Positions 8,918 to 17,404 of a stretch of DNA of 64,000 nt are shown here, piece after piece. The stretch spans positions 5,872-69,871 of the forward strand of contig JAEZZI010000014.1 of assembly GCA_023418595.1 (NCBI GenBank), written 5' to 3'. Positions within the stretch are counted from its first letter, which is position 1. Every line of letters starts with the position of its first letter. The notes beneath the pieces are model-generated. The model did no database searches, was not told the origin of the DNA, and saw only the letters and a program-made list of their open reading frames with translations. The DNA is from Pseudomonadota bacterium (GTDB lineage Bacteria > Pseudomonadota > Alphaproteobacteria > Sphingomonadales > Sphingomonadaceae). The position numbers and the translations under genes are program-made.

Positions 8918-9835
8918 CTACCCCCGCCGCACGCGCTTCGCGACAGCCTCCAGCCCGAGCCTAGCTACCGCGCGCTTGGCCAGTGCCACGCTCCCGTCGA
9001 ACCCCGCCAGCCCCGCCGCCGCCACGCGATTGCCCAGCGTCGGCGCCAGCAGCAACAGGTCGCACGCGGCAACCCCGCCGGTGGACAGCGCGCGTTTGTG
9101 CTGGCCTTCGCCCTCGGTGAAGTCGAACCGGATCAGACCGCTCTCGCCGAACAGGTCGCGCATTGCCTCGACATGCAGCACCGCGCCGGGCGACAAGTCC
9201 GCGAACGCCGGGTCATGCCCGACATATTCGTAGATCACCGTGCCCGCGTCGATCGGGCAATAGAGATAGGCGGCGGGCTGATCGCCCACGTAAAGCAGCC
9301 ACGCCCGCGCCGTGCCGCTCGCGCCGCTTGCCGCCATTTCGCGCAGGAACGCGCTATCGTTCGGCAGACCGCAATCGAGCAGTTTTTCCTGATAGGTCCT
9401 GGCCGAAACCCCGCGCGCAATCGCGTGAAAGGCGCTGAGTTCGTCCGCGGTGCGATAGCGTTCGATCCGCAACGTCCCGCCGCTCGCGCTCGCCAGCTTC
9501 TTCGCCTTGCGCTTCATCTGGCTGCGGGTATTCGCGGACAATTGCGCCCAATACGCATCGAACCCGCCCGACAGGTCGGCGAAATAGCGCGTGTAACGCT
9601 GGCGCACGCGCGGGATCATCCCGCCCGCCGCCCAAGCCAGCGCGCCTGCCCGCTCGGCAGGAAGCGAGGTCACGACATAGCCGTCGGCGCCCGCGGGGAG
9701 CGGAGGCAGCGCGGGAAGCCGACCGTCCAGCGCCTGATCGAGCGTCAGCGGCACGCGCACCAATGCCTTGTCGAGCGTGAACAGCGTCCGCGCGCCGATG
9801 CGGAAATTGAGTCCATCGGACATTGCCAGCGTCAT
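8918..9835 (-). CDS. FemAB/CelD-like GNAT-fold acyltransferase
   Basis: About 305 residues. The central and C-terminal half has the pattern of the BioF2/CelD acetyltransferase-like family: FDAYWAQLSANTRSQMKRKAKKL, then AWLLYVGDQPAAYLYCPIDAGTVIYEYVGHDPAFADLSPGAVL near the end. The ATG at 9835 overlaps the stop of the upstream deacetylase gene (ATGA, 9832-9835), so the two are coupled. Such proteins often act in exopolysaccharide or cell-surface synthesis; that role here is inferred from the neighbour. Substrate unknown. Confidence 0.82.
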   Translation of the reverse strand: MTLAMSDGLNFRIGARTLFTLDKALVRVPLTLDQALDGRLPALPPLPAGADGYVVTSLPAERAGALAWAAGGMIPRVRQRYTRYFADLSGGFDAYWAQLSANTRSQMKRKAKKLASASGGTLRIERYRTADELSAFHAIARGVSARTYQEKLLDCGLPNDSAFLREMAASGASGTARAWLLYVGDQPAAYLYCPIDAGTVIYEYVGHDPAFADLSPGAVLHVEAMRDLFGESGLIRFDFTEGEGQHKRALSTGGVAACDLLLLAPTLGNRVAAAGLAGFDGSVALAKRAVARLGLEAVAKRVRRG

Positions 9836-10785
9836 GCCGCGCGCTCCTCGACCCAGTTCGACCAGAGCTGCTCGGCCTGCCGCCAGCGGGTCCGCAATTG
9901 GCTCGGGCCAAGCGGCTGGTCGTCCTGCCCCAGCCTCAGCACCGGGCGGTCGGCGAAATGCGTCGTCGGCAGCGCTTCGCGGCGCTCGCCAAGCATTTCG
10001 CACAGCCGCTCGAACCGCGATCGGTGAACGCGATTGGCGCGGGTGCCCGCGCGATTGGCGAGTTCGAAACCGTGCCCGACGATGGTGACGGCGGCATGGT
10101 CCTCGCGCGCGGCATGGTCGAGCGCGGCGCGCATCTCGCCCGTCGACAGTGCACAGATCTGGAAATGGCGCAGATGACCGGGCCTGTCCTCGATCAGCGT
10201 CACCGGCACCTCGACCAGCCCGCGATGCGGCGTCGGCGCCATTGCGCGCACCGGCAGGGCGATGTTGCTGGGCCAGGGATGTTCGGAACCGTTATGGCTG
10301 CTGTCATAGGCGAAGCCGAGTTCGACCAGCGCGTCGATCGTCGCATCGTTCGCCGAATAGCTGCCGCTGCGGAACGCCGCCGGTTCGGGCGCGCCGCACG
10401 CCATCAGCAGGTCGCGCGCGCGGGCGATCAGGTCGCGTTGCGCGATGCGATCGAAGTCGATCAGCTCGAAGCTGCCGTGTTTCGCCCGGTCCTGCGCGCT
10501 CGCCCCGGCCCAATTGGGATGAAGGTGAAGCTGCACCTCCTGCCCCGCCGCCAGGATCGCATCCACGACCCGCGCGATCGCATCGGGACCGAACACCATC
10601 GCCGGCATCGGATCGACGAAGAAGGTTGCCTTCAGCCGGTGCCGCGCCAGCCGCGCAAGCTGCCAGCCGATCCCGACGCCCGCCGGCTCCAGCGAGCGCG
10701 CGGCGATCTCCGCCACCGGCAGCCCGGCGGCGTGGTGGCGCCACATCAATTCGGTATCGATGGTGATGAAGACTGGCGTCGGCAT
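9832..10785 (-). CDS. Polysaccharide deacetylase family protein (NodB-like fold)
   Basis: 317 residues with no signal peptide. The N-terminus FITIDTELMWRHH carries the first metal or catalytic aspartate, LKATFFVDP follows as in the NodB fold, and QEVQLHLHPNWAG supplies the H-x-H metal pair. RSGSYSAND and GLVEVPVTL are further deacetylase landmarks, with VGHGFEL near the end. It is the upstream partner of the FemAB-like acyltransferase. An extracytoplasmic sugar substrate would need export without a Sec signal, so it may act on a cytosolic precursor. Confidence 0.86.
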   Translation of the reverse strand: MPTPVFITIDTELMWRHHAAGLPVAEIAARSLEPAGVGIGWQLARLARHRLKATFFVDPMPAMVFGPDAIARVVDAILAAGQEVQLHLHPNWAGASAQDRAKHGSFELIDFDRIAQRDLIARARDLLMACGAPEPAAFRSGSYSANDATIDALVELGFAYDSSHNGSEHPWPSNIALPVRAMAPTPHRGLVEVPVTLIEDRPGHLRHFQICALSTGEMRAALDHAAREDHAAVTIVGHGFELANRAGTRANRVHRSRFERLCEMLGERREALPTTHFADRPVLRLGQDDQPLGPSQLRTRWRQAEQLWSNWVEERAA

Positions 10786-10845
10786 GCTGCCCGGTTAGCG
10801 GCAAGCGATGAAGATTCGGCAAATCCGCCACGCACCAAGACCATT

Positions 10846-10921
10846 CGTCATTGCGAGCGCAGCGAAGCAATCCAGGGCATCAAATACAGCACTGGATTGC
10901 TTTGCTGCGCTCGCAACGACG
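10846..10921. repeat. Paired inverted repeat, family GTCATTGCGAGCGCAGCGAAG
   Basis: Arms 10846-10875 and 10892-10921 are near-perfect reverse complements of about 30 bp (two mismatches) around a 16-bp loop. This type of gene-end repeat is widespread in proteobacteria. It lies between the leftward DUF1501 gene and the deacetylase. Confidence 0.85.
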
Positions 10922-10946
10922 GGGGGCAATGGACGCACGCCCTCCT

Positions 10947-10980
10947 CCGTTCGTTTCGAGCGCAGTCGAGAAACGAACGG
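10947..10980. repeat. Short inverted repeat, family CGTTCGTTTCGAG
   Basis: A compact hairpin with CCGTTCGTTTC and GAAACGAACGG arms, stem extended by TCGA pairs, located immediately downstream of the DUF1501 stop codon. It could double as its terminator, though no T-run follows. Confidence 0.8.
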
Positions 10981-10989
10981 ATGTGGTGG

Positions 10990-12144
10990 CTAGGCCAGCC
11001 CCTCGATCGCCCGCGCCTTCGGGCTGTCGGGGAACAACGCCGTCATCGCCCTTACCGGGTCCAGCCCGAAATGCGCCGCGACCGCGCTGGCGATGAACGC
11101 ATTCAGCCCCAGTGTCGGCTTCAGATCGCGGCCCTCATAAAGTGCGGCCTGCCCCAGCCCCGGCCAGTCGGACAGGATGCGTCCGCCCTTCACCGCGCCG
11201 CCCAACAGCATCGCGCTCGCGCCCGTGCCGTGGTCGGTGCCGCCGGTGCCGTTGACCGCGACGGTGCGCCCGAACTCGGTCGCGACCAGCACCATCGTCT
11301 GTCCCCAGGCATCGCCCAGTCCCGATTGCAGCGCGCCGACCATCGCATCCAACCCGCGCAACTGCGCGCCGATCCGCGCCCGCTGGGCGGCGTGCGTATC
11401 CCATCCCCCGGTCTCGATCATCGCGATCCGTGCGCCATTGTCGGGAGTCATCAGCCGCGCCGCGAGCGCGCCGGTCGCCGCCGCGTTGCGTCCGTTGTCG
11501 GCCGCCAGATCGCCCGCCAGCAGCCGCGTCGCCGTCGCCTGTTCCCAAATACCGTGCAGCTGCGCGTCTCCGGCATAGAGCGTCGCGACCCGCTGGAGCA
11601 GATCGTCCGACGCATCGGGCAGGTTGGAGGGGGCATAGGACGCCACTTCCCGTTCGCCGCGCAGCGCCATCGGCACCGTCGCCGCAACCGCGATCGCGCG
11701 TGCATTCTCGCTCGGCAACAGCGCGAGCATCCGGTTCATCCATCCGTCCTTGCGGGCATAGGCACGCGCCCCACCCGATTCGAGCACGTTCTGCCCGTCG
11801 AAATGCGACCGGTCGCGATAGGGAGAGGCGATGGCGTGCGCGAACAGCGCCTGCTTCGCCTGATAAAGCCTGGCCAGCCCGCCCAGCGACGGATGCAGCG
11901 CGAACATCGCATCGACCTTGTGCGCCGCGCTCCCTGCGAAATCCTCGGCCAGCGCGCCGCGAATCCCCGCAAACGCCGGGTCGCCGATCGGCGCAAGCGT
12001 GGACAGCCCGTCCGCCGCCCCCCGCTGGATGATGAAGACGAAGCGCTTGTTGGTCGCCGCCTGCGCGAACGCCAGGCGCGGCGCGAAGCCCAGCGACAGC
12101 GCGCCTGCCGCGCCCCCGATGATGAACTTACGACGATCGAACAT
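10990..12144 (-). CDS. DUF1501 domain protein with Tat-type signal
   Basis: 384 residues. The N-terminus FDRRKFIIGGAAGALSLGFA fits a twin-arginine (Tat) export signal with RRKF. The body has ETGGWDTHAAQRARIGAQL and VATEFGRTVAVNGTGGTDHG, motifs of the DUF1501 alkaline-phosphatase-superfamily-like proteins with conserved Asp/His that may bind metal. DUF1501 genes are regularly paired with DUF1800, as here (4-bp gap), so the two products probably work together in the periplasm. Substrate unknown. Confidence 0.9.
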   Translation of the reverse strand: MFDRRKFIIGGAAGALSLGFAPRLAFAQAATNKRFVFIIQRGAADGLSTLAPIGDPAFAGIRGALAEDFAGSAAHKVDAMFALHPSLGGLARLYQAKQALFAHAIASPYRDRSHFDGQNVLESGGARAYARKDGWMNRMLALLPSENARAIAVAATVPMALRGEREVASYAPSNLPDASDDLLQRVATLYAGDAQLHGIWEQATATRLLAGDLAADNGRNAAATGALAARLMTPDNGARIAMIETGGWDTHAAQRARIGAQLRGLDAMVGALQSGLGDAWGQTMVLVATEFGRTVAVNGTGGTDHGTGASAMLLGGAVKGGRILSDWPGLGQAALYEGRDLKPTLGLNAFIASAVAAHFGLDPVRAMTALFPDSPKARAIEGLA

Positions 12145-12148
12145 GGCG

Positions 12149-13639
12149 TTACCTCCGCAGCATTTCGGGCGAGACGAGCATCAGCGCCAGTCCCTGGGCG
12201 GGGCTTTCGGCGCGCGAAATGGCCTGCGCCGTCGCGTCCGACAGCGCGGCGGGGAAGAGTTGCGCGGCGCGGGCGCGGGGATCGACATCGCCCCGGATCT
12301 GCGACGCGATCCGCTCCGCCGCCTCGACCCGCCGCATCAGCGCATCCGGTCCGGCCCAACTCGCGGCAATGTCGTCATAGCCTGCGGGCGAACCCGGTCG
12401 CCACACCGGCTGGCCCAATTGGTTGAGCAGCCCGGTCATCGCCTGACCGTCCACGCTTTGCGCGCCCAATGCCCGCATCGTCGATACCGACCATTCCCAT
12501 GGCGTCTTGAACTTGGGCGCGCCCGCCGCCCAAGCCTCCGGCGCGTCGATCAGCGCGCGATAGACGGTGGGCAGGTCGCCGCCGGACGAAAGGAACGCGC
12601 GTTCCAGCTTCGCCACCAGCGGCGCAGGCGGCGTATCGCCCGCGAAATGCCGCGCCAGTTTGGTCGCGATGTGCTTCGCGGTTGCAGGGTGCGTCGCCAG
12701 ATCGGCAAGCACCGCATTCGCCTGCGCTACGCCCTGATGGTCATAGCTTTTGCCCAGAATCGTCCGCGCACCGGGTTCGTGCAGCCGGGGCGCGAACACG
12801 AACTCGCCCGGCTCGCCCCGCGTCCCCGCGAGTCGCGCCGCCTGCCCGTTGCCAATGTCCGCCACCGTCCAGCCGGTCATCGCGCGCGCGAATTCTGTCA
12901 CATCGGTTTGGGCATAGCCGCTGCCGACTCCCATCGTGTGCAATTCCATGATTTCGCGCGCGAGATTTTCATTGAGGCCGACCCGGCGAACACCGCGCGC
13001 CGCGACCTGCTGCCCCAGCGGGCTGTTCGGCCCCACCGACTGCGCCTGATCGAGATAGAGCAGCATCGCCGGATGCCGTTCGACCGCCATCAGCATATCG
13101 GCGAACTTGCCCAGCACATGCGGGCGGATCGCGTCGAATTCCATCGTGCCGGCCAGCCCGACCACGGTCAGCTTGTCGGCGGAAACCGCAAAGTGATTGG
13201 CCCAAAAATGCACCAGCCGCTCGACGAACGGCGCGGGTGTGCGCATCACCGCCTCCATCCGCGCGCCGACCGCATCGACATAATGGCCGCGCCCATCCGC
13301 GCGGGTTTCGCGCGCGGCCTCCATGCGCAGCGACCGCATGGCGGGGTTGCGCTGGCGCTGGCCGGGCATCGCCGCGGGCTGCATCGTTGCAGTCGGTTCG
13401 GCCTGCATGCCGCCCGCCTGACGCAACTGCATCCGACCCTGACGAAGCTCCTGAAAATAATCGGCGAGGCCCTGCGCGACCGCCGCCGTCGTCGGCGCGG
13501 CGGCAATGGCGGGCGGTCGCGGCTGATAGGCGCCGAGCTGATCCAGCAACCAGCGCTTCGGATTCGCAGGCGGCGCCTCGCCCGGCCTGCCGCCGAGCGC
13601 GAAGCGATTGAGGGCGATACTGGTTTCCATCGCAGCCAC
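12149..13639 (-). CDS. DUF1800 domain protein
   Basis: 496 residues, partner of the DUF1501 gene downstream. Typical family blocks are ALNRFALGGRPGEAP at the start, VERLVHFWANHFAVS, ENLAREIMELHTMGVGSGYAQ, DVTEFARAMTGWTV and the C-terminal LMLVSPEMLRR. The start could be the GTG at 13639 or the ATG at 13630; GGGAAAAA before the GTG makes that slightly more likely. No clear signal peptide. The family role is unknown; it may assist export or maturation of the Tat-targeted partner. Confidence 0.9.
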   Translation of the reverse strand: MAAMETSIALNRFALGGRPGEAPPANPKRWLLDQLGAYQPRPPAIAAAPTTAAVAQGLADYFQELRQGRMQLRQAGGMQAEPTATMQPAAMPGQRQRNPAMRSLRMEAARETRADGRGHYVDAVGARMEAVMRTPAPFVERLVHFWANHFAVSADKLTVVGLAGTMEFDAIRPHVLGKFADMLMAVERHPAMLLYLDQAQSVGPNSPLGQQVAARGVRRVGLNENLAREIMELHTMGVGSGYAQTDVTEFARAMTGWTVADIGNGQAARLAGTRGEPGEFVFAPRLHEPGARTILGKSYDHQGVAQANAVLADLATHPATAKHIATKLARHFAGDTPPAPLVAKLERAFLSSGGDLPTVYRALIDAPEAWAAGAPKFKTPWEWSVSTMRALGAQSVDGQAMTGLLNQLGQPVWRPGSPAGYDDIAASWAGPDALMRRVEAAERIASQIRGDVDPRARAAQLFPAALSDATAQAISRAESPAQGLALMLVSPEMLRR

Positions 13640-13739
13640 TTTTTCCCGTGTCGGTTCAGGAACATGCGCCGCGTTTGTCGCACAATTATGCCGGTGACGC
13701 GGTTGGTCGTGGATTTGGGGCGGCTTGCCCCCACCAGCA

Positions 13740-13836
13740 CGTCACCCCGGACTTGTTTCGGGATCCACCGGGCGGCAAGAGGCTCGAGCGGTTGCGCAAG
13801 CGGACGAGTGGACCCCGGAACAAGTCCGGGGTGACG
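13740..13836. repeat. Paired inverted repeat, family CACCCCGGACTTGTTCCGGGG
   Basis: Arms 13740-13766 and 13810-13836 are near-perfect reverse complements separated by 43 bp, and each arm is itself dyad-like around the CCGG core. It sits between dgt and the DUF1800 gene. A second copy is at 41542-41649. Confidence 0.85.
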
Positions 13837-13842
13837 GTTTGG

Positions 13843-15012
13843 CTAAAACCCCTCGGGCAACTCGATCGGACCCACCACCTCACGATAGCGCGACACCGCG
13901 TAACGATCGGTCATCCCGGCGATGAAATCGGCGATGTGACGACTGCGGTCCGGCTCGCTACCCGGCATCCGGTCGCGCCATTCGGGCGGCATCGTCGCAG
14001 GATCGGCGGCATAGGCGGCGAACAGCCCCGCCACGACTTCGCGCGCCGCGTCGGCAGCCGCAAGCTGGCGCGGGTGGTGATAGAGATTGGCGTACATGAA
14101 GCGCTTCAGTTCGCGTTCGGCCTCGCGCATCTCGTCGGAAAAGCCCGATAGGCACTTGCCCGCCGCGCGCACATCCTCGGCGCGCTCGATGCGATGTTCG
14201 GCCAGGCGGCTGCGCGTCTCCTCGATCAGGTCGTTGACCATCGCGCCGATCTGCGACCGCACCAGCTCGCCGACCAGCCGCTCGCGCGCCACCCCCGGAA
14301 ACCGCGCCCGCACCGCATCCCACCCGCGCGCGATCAGCGGCACCGCCATCACCTGGTCGAGCGTCAACAACCCCGCGCGGATGCCGTCGTCGATGTCATG
14401 ATTGTCGTACGCTATGTCGTCGGCGATCGCCGCCACCTGCGCCTCCAGCGACGAATGCGCCGCCAGATCGAGCGGAAAGTCCGCATCCTCGGCGACCAGC
14501 GCCCAACCGGGTTCAAACACCGGACCATTATGCTTGGCGAGCCCTTCCAGCGTTTCCCAGCTGAGGTTCAACCCCGGCCACATCGGATAGGGGCAATCGA
14601 GCCGCGTCAGCGCGCGCAACGTGTGGCCGTTGTGATCGAACCCGCCTGCTTCAGCGAGCGCCTCCTCCAGCGCTTCCTCGCCTGCATGGCCGAACGGCGG
14701 GTGGCCGATATCGTGCGCCAGACAAAGCGCCTCGGTCAGATCCTCGTTCAGTGACAGCGCCCGCGCAACCGTCCGCCCGATCTGCGCGACCTCTAGGCTA
14801 TGCGTCAGCCGGACGCGGAAATGATCGCCGTCGGGCGCCAGGAACACCTGCGTCTTGTGGCGCAGGCGGCGAAAGCTGATCGAATGGATGATCCGGTCGC
14901 GGTCGCGCTGGAACGCGTCGCGCGGGCCACGCGCGGTCGTGTTTTGTTCCTCGTGGCGACGACCTCTGCTCGCGTCCGGGTGCGATGCCCAGGGCGCGAG
15001 GGCACGGTTCAT
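13843..15012 (-). CDS. dgt: Deoxyguanosinetriphosphate triphosphohydrolase-like HD protein
   Basis: 389-residue HD-superfamily dNTPase. Metal-binding motifs are visible as LTHSLEVAQIGR and LAHDIGHPPFGHAGEEAL, and the family opening RDRDRIIHSISFRRLRHKTQVF is intact. The ATG at 15012 is chosen because it shares one base with the stop of the upstream SPOR gene (TGATG). The enzyme would hydrolyse dNTPs to nucleosides and triphosphate, tuning dNTP pools. Length suits the shorter Dgt-like type found outside enterobacteria. Confidence 0.93.
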   Translation of the reverse strand: MNRALAPWASHPDASRGRRHEEQNTTARGPRDAFQRDRDRIIHSISFRRLRHKTQVFLAPDGDHFRVRLTHSLEVAQIGRTVARALSLNEDLTEALCLAHDIGHPPFGHAGEEALEEALAEAGGFDHNGHTLRALTRLDCPYPMWPGLNLSWETLEGLAKHNGPVFEPGWALVAEDADFPLDLAAHSSLEAQVAAIADDIAYDNHDIDDGIRAGLLTLDQVMAVPLIARGWDAVRARFPGVARERLVGELVRSQIGAMVNDLIEETRSRLAEHRIERAEDVRAAGKCLSGFSDEMREAERELKRFMYANLYHHPRQLAAADAAREVVAGLFAAYAADPATMPPEWRDRMPGSEPDRSRHIADFIAGMTDRYAVSRYREVVGPIELPEGF

Positions 15013-16940
15013 CAGCGTTTGAGCTGTTCGATCTTCTGACCCTGCTCGCTTTCCCAAGCGAAAGCCGAGATGCCGTCCTTTGCGATTGCGTTCACGAAGT
15101 TCTGCGCCTCTGCCGGAGTCTTGAATGGACCTGCCAGCAGGCGGTTAGTCGCACGCAAGGGAGTCGTCCAGCCCTGCTTGCCCTTGAATGCGGCGGGCGA
15201 CTGCTTCGCCAACCGGTCCCAATCCTTGTAGAGATCGGCGGCACGGGCGCCGCCGGCGACCTGGACCCAGTGGCGTGCGGGATCGGCGGGGGTAGCAGGC
15301 TTGTTCGCGGGCGCCTTTACGGCGGGTTTCGCCGCCGGTTTGGGAGCGGGCTTTTCAACGACCGTGGCGGATGGCGGGGTTTCGACTTTTGCGACCGGAG
15401 CGGGTTCGGGGGCCGCCGCGATCGGTTCGGCGATACCGGGCGCAGGCGCTGCGCCGGGCATCGGCGCGACGCCAAGCTCGGACCCCGGCACGGTGATCCC
15501 GCGCATGATGCGGCCGATCACGTCGTCGCTGTCGGGCACGACTCGCGCAGTGGCGGGAGCGGTCACCGTCGCGGGCGCGGCGGCGGTCCCGAACGCCGGT
15601 TGCCGTGCGCTCGCGGCAGGTGCGGCGGGTGCGGCGGCCACGACGTTCGCGGTCGGCGGCGCGCCCAGCGCGCGTTCGACCGGGCGAGAGAGGCTAAGCA
15701 CGCCGCGCGAATCGGTGGACAGCCGCGCGCCGACCGGTCCCTCGTCAGCGGATGCAGCAAGCGTCACGCCGGGCGCGGACGCGCTCGGCACCGCCTGCAC
15801 CATGGCGGCGGGAGATGCCGCGACCGAAGGCGACCCTGCGGGCGCGACCGATGCGAGCTGGGCAAGCGCCGCGTCCGGCTGGCGCGTGGGCGGAGTCGGC
15901 GCGGGCGTCGGGGCGGGTCGTTGTGCTGCGGCCAGTTGCACCGGCTCGCGCGCGTCGGTGACCACCGCGGCGCGCACCGCGCTCTGCTGGCTCCGCGCCG
16001 GGCGACGCGTCGAGCGATTGTCGGCAAGCTGTGTGCGTTCGCGCGCACGGGTGGTGCGCAGGTCTGGCTGGCGTTCGACTTCGCGCCGCGCCTCGACGGC
16101 CTCGGCGAGCATCGTCGGTTCTGCCGCAACGGCACTGATGGGGGGCGCCATCGACGCGTCCGCCATGCGCTGCGGCGTGCGCTGCAACTGGCCGAAATGC
16201 CCGGCAAAGGCGCGGTCGCCCGGCGACAAGGCGGGCAGGCGGCGGAAGAACGGCGCAAGATTGGGACCGAAGCCGGGCATCATGCTGGCGGCGATCCGGT
16301 CCGCGGTGGCGAAATCGCCGTCCATCGCGACGACCATCGCCTGCACCCGCCACGCCTGGCGATCGTTGGCGCGGAGCATCGCGTCGAGCAGCCGGGCCGC
16401 TTCCTCGCGCTTGCCGCTGATCCCCAGCGACAGCGCCAGCCGCCGCGTGATCTCGTCATCGGCCCCGCGCGACAGCGCCAGCCGGTAATCGGCCTGCGCA
16501 TTGGCGGGATAGCCCATCAGGTCGTATGCCAGCCCGCGATCCCCGGCATATTCCGCCGGCGACAGCCCCAGCCGCTCGGCTTCCGCGAAATATTTGAGTG
16601 CCTCGCCCGGCCGCTCCAACGCCACCAGCGCGCGCCCGCGCCCGGCGGCGACGCGGGGGTTGCGCGGGTCGATCTTTTCGGCACGCGCGAAGAACTGCAT
16701 GGCAGCCGCCCCGTCGCCCAGCTTCGCACTCGCCTCGCCCGCGCCGATCAACGCGCGCAGATCGCCCGGATTGATCGCCAGCGCCCGCATATGCGCCGCC
16801 AGCGCGTCGGCAGTCGGGGTCGACGTCGGCGCGATCATCGCCTGTGCGGCCACCACCGACGGCGCCGCGACCCCGGCCAGCAGCGCCAGCGCAATCGCAC
16901 CCTGTCGCAAATTGGGGCGGATTCGGATTGCATGTCTCAT
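15012..16940 (-). CDS. TPR and SPOR domain envelope protein
   Basis: 642 residues. A signal peptide (1 to about 33) is followed by tetratricopeptide-like repeats from about 45 to 240 (ALIGAGEASAKLGD, RALVALERPGEALKYFAEAE, DYRLALSRGADDE). A long Ala/Pro-rich low-complexity linker follows, then a C-terminal SPOR domain beginning HWVQVAGGARAADLYKDW. SPOR domains bind denuded septal glycan, so a role in division or cell-wall remodelling is likely. It is translationally coupled to dgt. Confidence 0.85.
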   Translation of the reverse strand: MRHAIRIRPNLRQGAIALALLAGVAAPSVVAAQAMIAPTSTPTADALAAHMRALAINPGDLRALIGAGEASAKLGDGAAAMQFFARAEKIDPRNPRVAAGRGRALVALERPGEALKYFAEAERLGLSPAEYAGDRGLAYDLMGYPANAQADYRLALSRGADDEITRRLALSLGISGKREEAARLLDAMLRANDRQAWRVQAMVVAMDGDFATADRIAASMMPGFGPNLAPFFRRLPALSPGDRAFAGHFGQLQRTPQRMADASMAPPISAVAAEPTMLAEAVEARREVERQPDLRTTRARERTQLADNRSTRRPARSQQSAVRAAVVTDAREPVQLAAAQRPAPTPAPTPPTRQPDAALAQLASVAPAGSPSVAASPAAMVQAVPSASAPGVTLAASADEGPVGARLSTDSRGVLSLSRPVERALGAPPTANVVAAAPAAPAASARQPAFGTAAAPATVTAPATARVVPDSDDVIGRIMRGITVPGSELGVAPMPGAAPAPGIAEPIAAAPEPAPVAKVETPPSATVVEKPAPKPAAKPAVKAPANKPATPADPARHWVQVAGGARAADLYKDWDRLAKQSPAAFKGKQGWTTPLRATNRLLAGPFKTPAEAQNFVNAIAKDGISAFAWESEQGQKIEQLKR

Positions 16941-17146
16941 GATTGCCCATCCTTAGAGCGGTTGGCGCCTGAGCCGGCAATGACCTCGCGCAACCCCATC
17001 GGCCAACCGAGCCCAGCGGACGACGAGATGCGGATAGGAACCGGAAAGGCGTGGATCGTTGAAAACCCCTGGACGACACAGGGGTGACCTCACAGAACGC
17101 GCCTAGCACCTGATGACGCGACCTCAAGGCGCGTACCCACTCCATC

Positions 17147-17219
17147 CGTCATTCCCGCGAAGGCGGGAATCCATAATCTATGTCAGCGGTTATGGATTCC
17201 CGCCTTCGCGGGAATGACG
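17147..17219. repeat. Paired inverted repeat, family CATTCCCGCGAAGGCGGGAAT
   Basis: Arms 17147-17175 and 17191-17219 are perfect reverse complements of 29 bp. A second copy lies at 22191-22285. It shares the 464-bp space downstream of ftsZ with another repeat and the ftsZ terminator; no gene was seen in that space. Confidence 0.88.
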
Positions 17220-17253
17220 ATTGGGCATCATGAAATTCCGGTCCTATGCCTCC

Positions 17254-17332
17254 CCGTTTGTTTCGAGCGAAGTCGAGAAACGCTGACCGCAACGCTCTGT
17301 TCGCGTTTCTCGACTTCGCTCGAAACGAACGG
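17254..17332. repeat. Paired inverted repeat, family CGTTCGTTTCGAG
   Basis: Arms 17254-17283 and 17303-17332 are reverse complements of 30 bp with one mismatch. Same family as 10947-10980 and 57125-57202, which differ mainly in loop sequence. Confidence 0.88.
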
Positions 17333-17351
17333 ACAGGGGTGTCCCCCAAAC

Positions 17352-17381
17352 AAAAAGGCCGGGCGTTCGGCCCGGCCTTTT
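17352..17381 (-). terminator. Rho-independent terminator after ftsZ
   Basis: A GC-rich hairpin (GGCCGGGC, loop, GCCCGGCC) flanked by A-run and T-run lies 24 bp beyond the ftsZ stop. On the minus strand it ends in a T-run, closing the dcw cluster; the symmetric A/T flanks would also let it stop transcription from the other side. Confidence 0.85.
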
Positions 17382-17404
17382 CGCGCTTGTCCCTGAAACG
17401 GGAT

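Noticed and set aside
10846..10980. CRISPR-like array
   Set aside because: The repeats are inverted pairs of different families with no regular spacers, so they are REP-type elements.
9823..12426. Long open frame on the plus strand (about 870 codons)
   Set aside because: It is antisense to the acyltransferase, deacetylase and DUF1501 genes, is Arg/His-rich with no protein pattern, and reflects GC-rich codon bias of the opposite strand.
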